Assembly (NCBI GenBank): GCA_951799425.1
Contig: OX637393.1
Location: 8,626,244-8,690,243 of the forward strand
DNA from: Ilex aquifolium
Lineage: Eukaryota > Streptophyta > Magnoliopsida > Aquifoliales > Aquifoliaceae
Length of the DNA stretch: 64,000 bases
Direction of reading: 5' to 3'
Below the pieces are notes generated by a model that did no database searches, was not told the origin of the DNA, and saw only the letters and a program-made list of their open reading frames with translations. Positions 57,701-64,000 of the stretch are shown here, one piece after another (position 1 is the first letter of the stretch; each line of letters opens with the position of its first letter). Made by a program: the position numbers and the translations under genes.

Positions 57701-60700
57701 ATGGCGTCGACATCAAGTGGTGGGAGTGCGAGGACGAGAGTGGGAAGGTACGAGCTGGGGAGGACTTTAGGGGAAGGGACGTTTGCGAAAGTGAAGTTTG
57801 CGAGGAATATAGAGACTGGTGAGAATGTTGCCATCAAGATTCTTGACAAAGACAAGGTTCTCAAGCACAAAATGATCGGTCAGGTATATTCGAAACTTTC
57901 CCAACTCTCTCCCCCCCCCGCTCTCTCTCTCAGAATCTATTTGGGTGCTTGGGAAAGTGGTGAATAAAAAATATAGGAAAAGTAAAATTGGACCTTCACA
58001 TATTATTTTTAAGAAGAATTTTGATCAGCATATATATATATATATCTGTGTGTGTGTGTGTGGGTGTGAAATTGCAAATTTTTTTTTTTTTGGGGGGGGG
58101 GGGGGGGGGATTGTAGATGTTTTGATTACTGTCTGTATGGAATCTTTGGATGCCAAGATATGTAATGAATTGTGACGACAGGAAAATGAAATTTGAAGCT
58201 TTACAGGCAATTTGTAAAGAGGACAACTGAGCTGAAGTGTCTGGGGTTGTATTGTATGGGATGAAGATGAGGATTTGAGTCCAGATTTATGCTATTTCTA
58301 CAGTTTAATTCAGTAAAAGGCAAAGAATAGTTGGCTGAAGTTATGTTTTAAGGGACTGGAAGGCAAAAGTTATTTGGTGTCTCATGCATATTGTTGTTGT
58401 TTAATCAACTAAATAAGTGTATTAGGCCAAGGATGGGAGAATGCTTGATCTAATCAACTTTATTATAGGATCTGTTGTTGTTGGTACAAACAACTCGGTT
58501 TTATTCATTCCCTATGCGATTCTATTAACTTGTTGGCCTTTTTAATAAACTTTATGGATTGCCTGGTCAATAAAGGAATAACAAATTATGAATGTTCTGA
58601 CTGCTCAGCCAGTTTCTTCTTCTTTTGGTTTCTCTGTTGCTCTATATTGACTATACCCCAATGATGAGACTATACTGCTTGAAGAGTTATATTTAATTTG
58701 GATGTAAACATAAACTTGTTATAGGTTTTTTGCCCATAATGTTTGCGTTAACGCTTTAATCCTGTATTGACTTTGCAGATTAAACGTGAAATCTCAACCA
58801 TGAAATTAATCAGACACCCAAATGTCATCCGTATGTTTGAGGTTAGAATGCGGTTCATTTTATTCTTTGTTCTCTCTCCCTAAATTTTTGGCACAGGTTA
58901 TTAGTTGGTTTGTCTCACTTACGTGTTCGTTTTCTAGGGGGTATATTCTATCCTTAGTCTCTTACCTTTTACATCCAGATTATTCTCATGTGATTATTTC
59001 TATAACTATGTGTCTAACAATTTTTCTTTTTTTTTATTATCTTTCTTTGATTCTCTTCCCCCCCCAAACAAAAAAAACAACAAAATCATCATGCTATTTA
59101 CACCAGTGGACTTGTAATTCAATATGATTTGAGATTGTTTGCTCTGTGCTCTTTGCCAGAGCATACCAATTAGCAAGTTTCTGTTTCTTGATCATTCTGT
59201 ACTTCTTCTTCAATGACTCAAGGTCCTTTGGTGTAGGTTATGGCCAGCAAGACAAAGATATACATTGTTTTGGAATTTGTTACCGGTGGTGAACTTTTTG
59301 ACAAAATTGTAAGAAATTAATTGCTTCACATATGCAATTGCTGCTGATGCAATCTTGTTTTATGCAATTGTAAAGAAGGGATTTTGTGCTATTCTATTTG
59401 ATCTAGGCTACAAAAGGGAGGCTGAAAGAAGATGAAGCCAGAAAGTATTTTCAGCATCTCATTAACGCAGTGGATTACTGCCATAGCAGAGGCGTATTCC
59501 ACAGAGACCTCAAAGTGAGAAGTTTCTGTTTAGTTGCTTTTGAAATCTTGCAATGGTGATTCAAAAGTATTAAATACGCAGAACTGATGTATAATACAAA
59601 ATCAATACTTTTATATGCTTTGTCATTATAGCCGGAGAATCTCCTACTGGATGCCAATGGAATTCTTAAAGTTTCGGATTTTGGATTGAGCGCACTACCT
59701 CAGCAAGTGCGAGTGAGTATGATGATCACCTGTCTCGTGTGAAAGGGATTTGATAGTAAATATGTTCCACATTCCACACTAGAAATTTTTGCAAACTTAA
59801 TGAGCACCACACCATTCTTTTTGGCCTTTGTAACACAGTAGTGCTTCATTAGCAAATTTTTTATTAACATTTTATGTGATTTGTTTTCCAAGATAGTCAA
59901 ATAAGTTTATGAAACCTTTTCGTGTAGGAAGACGGATTACTACACACAACGTGTGGTACACCAAATTATGTCGCTCCTGAGGTACGTTAGTAGTTTGTGG
60001 TACTATTTATTGTATTTTTTTATTGCTCAACCCCAACTGTTTCTCACATTTTTGGCTGTCTCTTTCTAGGTGATCGACAACAAAGGTTATGATGGAGCGA
60101 AGGCAGATCTATGGTCGTGTGGTGTAATCCTTTTCGTCCTTATGGCAGGCTATTTGCCTTTTGAAGAATCCAACCTCATGGCCTTATACAAAAAGGTGAG
60201 GAACAACTCTATTTTGTTTAAAATCCCATCTCCAGTTCATTGTTCTTTCCTAGTTTTGTGAAATCTCTCTTTTCTACGATTTTTTTAGGCGAGGCTAACT
60301 TCTGATGTACCCATTGACCTTTTATGATGGTTTTGAGATCTGGGCCAAAAACATTTCATTTGATGTCCTAAATCTGTGATGATTGAAAATACCCCCACTG
60401 CAGACTTAACCTTTCTTGACTTCAAAAATGCTTCAATTGCTCAATGCTAGAAAGAAGAAATACAAATAGAAACTCTAGTAATACTATTCTAGTAATACTA
60501 TTCTGTGTGTAAGCTTACTGAGCATTGGATTCTATCTACAATGTTAGTGGAGTTTTTGACATCAAAATGCTAGTGGAGTTGAATACATGGTTTCTCTTTG
60601 TTTATGTATATATACAGTGGCTATGATAAGCTACGTAATCATGTAGCTGCAATCTGAAATTTAACAAAGCTCCCAGGAACACCATATCTGTGATATCTTC

Positions 60701-63237
60701 AAAATTAAATTGGGTAATGGCCGCAACAAAAGAAAGAGAAAAGGAAGAAGAAAAAGATAAAAGACGTGAGATGCTTCTTCATGGTTTACATGTCCAAGCG
60801 TCATATATGAATTATGTATTATATAATCTATTTTTTGCTTCTGCAAGTATAGTTTATCTTCTGCTATTTATGTCTTACATTTAAACTTGGCTCCATAAAT
60901 ATTTTTCATGATTGCAGATATTTAAGGCTGATTTCACGTGTCCTCCATGGTTTTCCTCGAGTGCAAAGAAACTGATCAAAAGAATCCTGGATCCTAATCC
61001 ATCGACAGTATGTCGATTTGTTTCCAGCTTATATAATTGAAATATATTCATTCTTCTATTATTATAGTGTCTTGGGTAAATAATTCAGTCCATGTGATTG
61101 TGTATTTGAGAGTGCGAATGACTCTGAGTAAAATTGTTGGTAATGTCTCATACATTTGAAGTCATGTAATCAATATATGATCTCATTGTGAAACAGCGAA
61201 TAACAATTGCTGAGGTCATTGAGAATGAGTGGTTTAAGAAAGGATATCAGCCTCCTGTTTTCCACCAAGAAGACGTCAGTCTCGCTGATGTGGATGCTAT
61301 TTTTAATGAATTGGGGGTAAGAAATTTTCGTGTGTTTTGTGATTCCCTCGCAAAAGCATGCCTTTTAATTGTTAATGATGAATTTTTTTTTAATTTAATG
61401 TCTTGGGCATATAGGGTTCTCCAAATCTTGTCGTAGAGAAGCGGGATGAGAGGCCTGCGGCGCCTGTCACTATGAATGCATTTGAGCTTATCTCTACTGC
61501 TCAGGGTCTCAACCTCAGTTCTCTTTTTGAAAAGCAAATGGTACGTTTGGGTCTTTGGTGATTTTGTTAATTTCAGATCATCACTTGCCTGTTTGGTGAC
61601 GTTTTGGGTGTATTTTTCAGAATTATTTTATGATAGTATAGTCTACTGTTATCTTGTTCAAGGTGGATATTGCTTCACAATCATGATTCCTATGTTCAAG
61701 CATCATATATAAGGACCCCATCTGATCCTGTGCCTGTTACAGATTTTTAAGCTTTTAAACAGCTGACATATGTTTTAATGACCAGGGGATTGTCAAGCGG
61801 GAAACAAGATTTACTTCCAAGTGTCCTGCCAATGAGATAATCTCTAAAATAGAGGAAGCTGCTGTGCCTTTGGGTTTTGGTGTGAAGAAAAGCAATTACA
61901 AGGTGCAATTAGTATTCTGTTTTGGGTCTCACTCTTAATTAGTTTAGCCTCGCCTTGTTTCTTTTGTAAATATTAGGCTTAGGTTTACTGCATCTTTGTG
62001 AATATATAACCCAATTTCATTGCCTGGAATGGTTCTGTCATTTTGCTTCGCTGCTTGCCAACTACTTTGTTTTGTTTGATTGCTAGAACTGATGAATCAG
62101 TGGTAAACTTTGTTTTATATTTTCTCATCCCTTTCAAGCAAAGTCATTATTACATTACATCAGGGTTTATTCAGCTCTTTTGGCCTCGATTTACTTTGAT
62201 TCAACAATCTTCATTGAGTTGTGCAAGGCTTGATTTTTAAGTAGTGGAGAGACAATGGAATACATTTTGATAAAAGTTGATTTATGAATTTGATTTTTGG
62301 GATTCTCGACTGGTCCATCACTTCTAAAAAAAAGAATCCCTTTTTCTTATTTATCTCAGATGAAGCTTCAAGGGGAGAAGACTGGACGTAAGGGTCATCT
62401 GTCAATTGCAACAGAGGTTTGTTTCCTCCAAGCACCTTCTTCAGGGAAATCTTTATTAGTAGAAGAATTACATGAAATTTTTTTGGATATGACTTCTTTT
62501 TCAGATCTTTGAGGTGGCTCCCTCGCTTTTCATGGTTGAGGTTCGCAAGGCTGGAGGGGACACCTTAGAATTTCACAAGGTATGGTATAGACTATAGAGA
62601 GCTCATTTCAATGGTGACACTCAATAAAAATGTCATTTATTGATTCCGTGTGAGGGCAGCAATTGGTTTCCTTCTGTCCACCAGGGTGCATCATGTAGGA
62701 TCTCTTTTATTTCATAAATCGCAAAACCAATGAGCATAACTAGGGTTAGGAGCTTTGCCCTTCTCCAGCAATTTTACATATGAATCATCCATAATAAACT
62801 CAAGGTCAGGTGTACCATAGTTTTAGTGTGCATGGCTTCAAGAAACCCAATGAGTACATCATGAGTGTGATCAGCCAATCCCATGCCTGGCCCAAAATTC
62901 AACTGTATTGGCTGAGATACCGGTTATATAGATTGTGGCCAGGGGGCTATTTTTTGGCAAATCAGAGGCGGGACCTATGATGGCCAGCCACATGGCATCA
63001 TTGTCCCATAATATGAAACTTTTTCCCTTGTTTCTTTCTATATAATCATTGGGCTAGAGGGAGAGGGGGAGAGAGTGTGTGTGTGTTTGTGCGCGTGTGC
63101 ATACTTGCATGTTGCTCACTTTACAAGCTCAATTTTGCAATCTGTCTATACAGTTCTACAAGAACATCTCAACTGGGTTAAAGGATATCGTCTGGAAATC
63201 AGGAGATGAAGCAAAAGAGGATATAACTGACGGTTAG
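57701..63237 (+). CDS. CIPK23: CBL-interacting protein kinase, CIPK23-like
   Basis: SnRK3-type Ser/Thr kinase activated by calcineurin-B-like Ca2+ sensors. CIPK23 with CBL1/CBL9 phosphorylates the K+ channel AKT1 and the nitrate transporter NRT1.1. Fourteen exons, all in phase 0: 57701-57883, 58779-58841, 59237-59308, 59407-59514, 59632-59712, 59928-59981, 60070-60195, 60918-61007, 61197-61316, 61415-61540, 61786-61902, 62360-62416, 62505-62579, 63154-63237; 451 residues. P-loop GEGTFAKV (24-31), VAIK Lys46, HRD 138-140, DFG 158-160, APE 185-187, NAF motif 320-322 in MNAFELIS, then the PPI region with RETRFTSK. All catalytic residues are intact. The closest match by memory is CIPK23, which has a longer C-terminus; a GTTAGT donor at 63234 could allow a further exon. 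Confidence 0.95.
58092..58109 (+). repeat. Poly-G tract, 18 nt, in CIPK intron 1
   Basis: Preceded directly by a T13 run and, at 58030-58062, by (AT)n and (GT)n microsatellites. Confidence 0.85.
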
Positions 63238-64000
63238 TAGTTTTTATTATTTCAATTACTGGGTATATGTTATGATTAAATAAAAAGGGGCACCAAGTGT
63301 ACGAGGCTCCCACCATTGCGAAGTTTGGGGAGGGTTAGATGTATGCAGCCTATTGCGGTAAGCAGAGAGACTCTTGTCATGACTCGAACCCGTGACCAGT
63401 AAGCAAAGAGGGTTAGATGTTATAGTTACTTATCCTACAATTTTTTTTCCAAATAATGCAGTGACTGATTTGAGGGACCAATTATATGTTCCAAGTATGC
63501 ACTAGAGAATCATTCATTGCACCCAACTCTGTGTTACCCATGCAATGAAAACAAACAAAACAAAAGTTGGATGCATTAGTTTTGTCAGATGAAAGGGGAT
63601 GTCCTCATTACGGTTTCTTCTTTGGCCTAAAAGGTTAAATGGGTCTGACTAGTCATAGGGCTGATCTTGCTCCCTCTTATGTGTTTACTGTGTGTGTATA
63701 TCTGTTGTCACACACCCACCCTGAGGTAATAATTTTAGGCTGGAGTGGACCGCACTCCTAATACAACCATGTTACCCAGTGCATTTATCTGATGATAAAA
63801 TATACAAACACCAGTCACAGACAAACATGTAACAAAACAGAAACAAAACCCATGCATATAAACATTAAGTACACTTGAAATATTTAGAAGAAAGAAAGGG
63901 ATACAAACCAATTGTAGAGCCCCCGTATATATAGTCAAAAATACATGTACAATAAAGGTAAAATAAGGAAAACCCTAACAAACTAGGAAATAACTCCAAA
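63238..64000. other. CIPK 3' flank
   Basis: Probable 3' UTR containing an Au SINE. TGTTGTCACACACCCACCCT at about 63702 resembles the TGTCACACCACG at 51963, but no element can be delimited before the window ends. The 67-codon minus frame at 63735 has no recognisable domain. Confidence 0.4.
63280..63402 (-). repeat. Au SINE, 5'-truncated
   Basis: Minus strand: GGTCACGGGTTCGAGTCATG (box B), then GTCTCTCTGCTTACCGCAAT, a CATCTAACCCTCCCCAAACT block, GCAATGGTGGGAGCCTCGTA, and a T-rich end. This is the conserved Au SINE body and tail. The box A part is missing. Confidence 0.85.

Overview
The window is nuclear DNA from a flowering plant, most likely a eudicot. The evidence is intron-rich genes with plant-type GT-AG splice sites, an AT-rich intergenic background, a plant-type CBL-interacting protein kinase, and plant transposon families (Helitrons with TCTATATAATAAAG/CTAG termini, Stowaway, Au-type SINE, Tip100-like hAT, Mutator-like foldback). 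I cannot name the species.

Five protein-coding genes can be supported, all on the + strand. (1) 753-8338: a nine-exon ERO1 endoplasmic reticulum oxidoreductin. (2) 26633-29044: a three-exon gene for a 112-residue proline-rich protein of unknown function. (3) 31070-34527: a three-exon WD40 gene of the PAK1IP1/MAK11 (ribosome biogenesis) family. (4) 42611-42892: a single-exon 93-residue serine-tract protein of unknown function. (5) 57701-63237: a fourteen-exon CIPK kinase closest to CIPK23. They are ordinary single genes with no operon-like relationship. All splice junctions were placed by reading-frame continuity and GT/AG borders.

Most of the rest is mobile DNA. At 11591-14537 lie three non-autonomous Helitrons in direct head-to-tail tandem on the minus strand, each carrying a long CAC/GTG-type minisatellite. 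Relatives are at 47074 (3' part lost), 50209-50811 and 53156-53701. Another Helitron (24356-26568) ends 64 bp before the start codon of the proline-rich gene, and orphan Helitron 3' ends are at 15004 and 35010. A complete 3,079-bp Tip100-like hAT element (20351-23429) has an 8-bp target duplication and an 821-codon transposase frame broken only by four stop codons. A 1,599-bp Mutator-like foldback element (55341-56939) with a 10-bp target duplication and arms of about 490 bp sits about 760 bp upstream of the CIPK gene. Other elements include a solo LTR (54256-54825), a Stowaway MITE (30149-30446), hAT-like non-autonomous elements, several tRNA-derived SINEs, a Ty3/gypsy protease relic in the WD40 gene's first intron, and a receptor-kinase fragment that has lost its HRD loop.

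The most unusual structures are the tandem Helitron array, the large palindrome with nested mini-palindromes, a set of interleaved inverted repeats at 35541-36640, and a diverged duplication (47838/48785) in which one copy preserves the empty site of a MITE present in the other. No tRNA, rRNA or CRISPR locus was found. Boundaries of old repeats and all UTRs are approximate.
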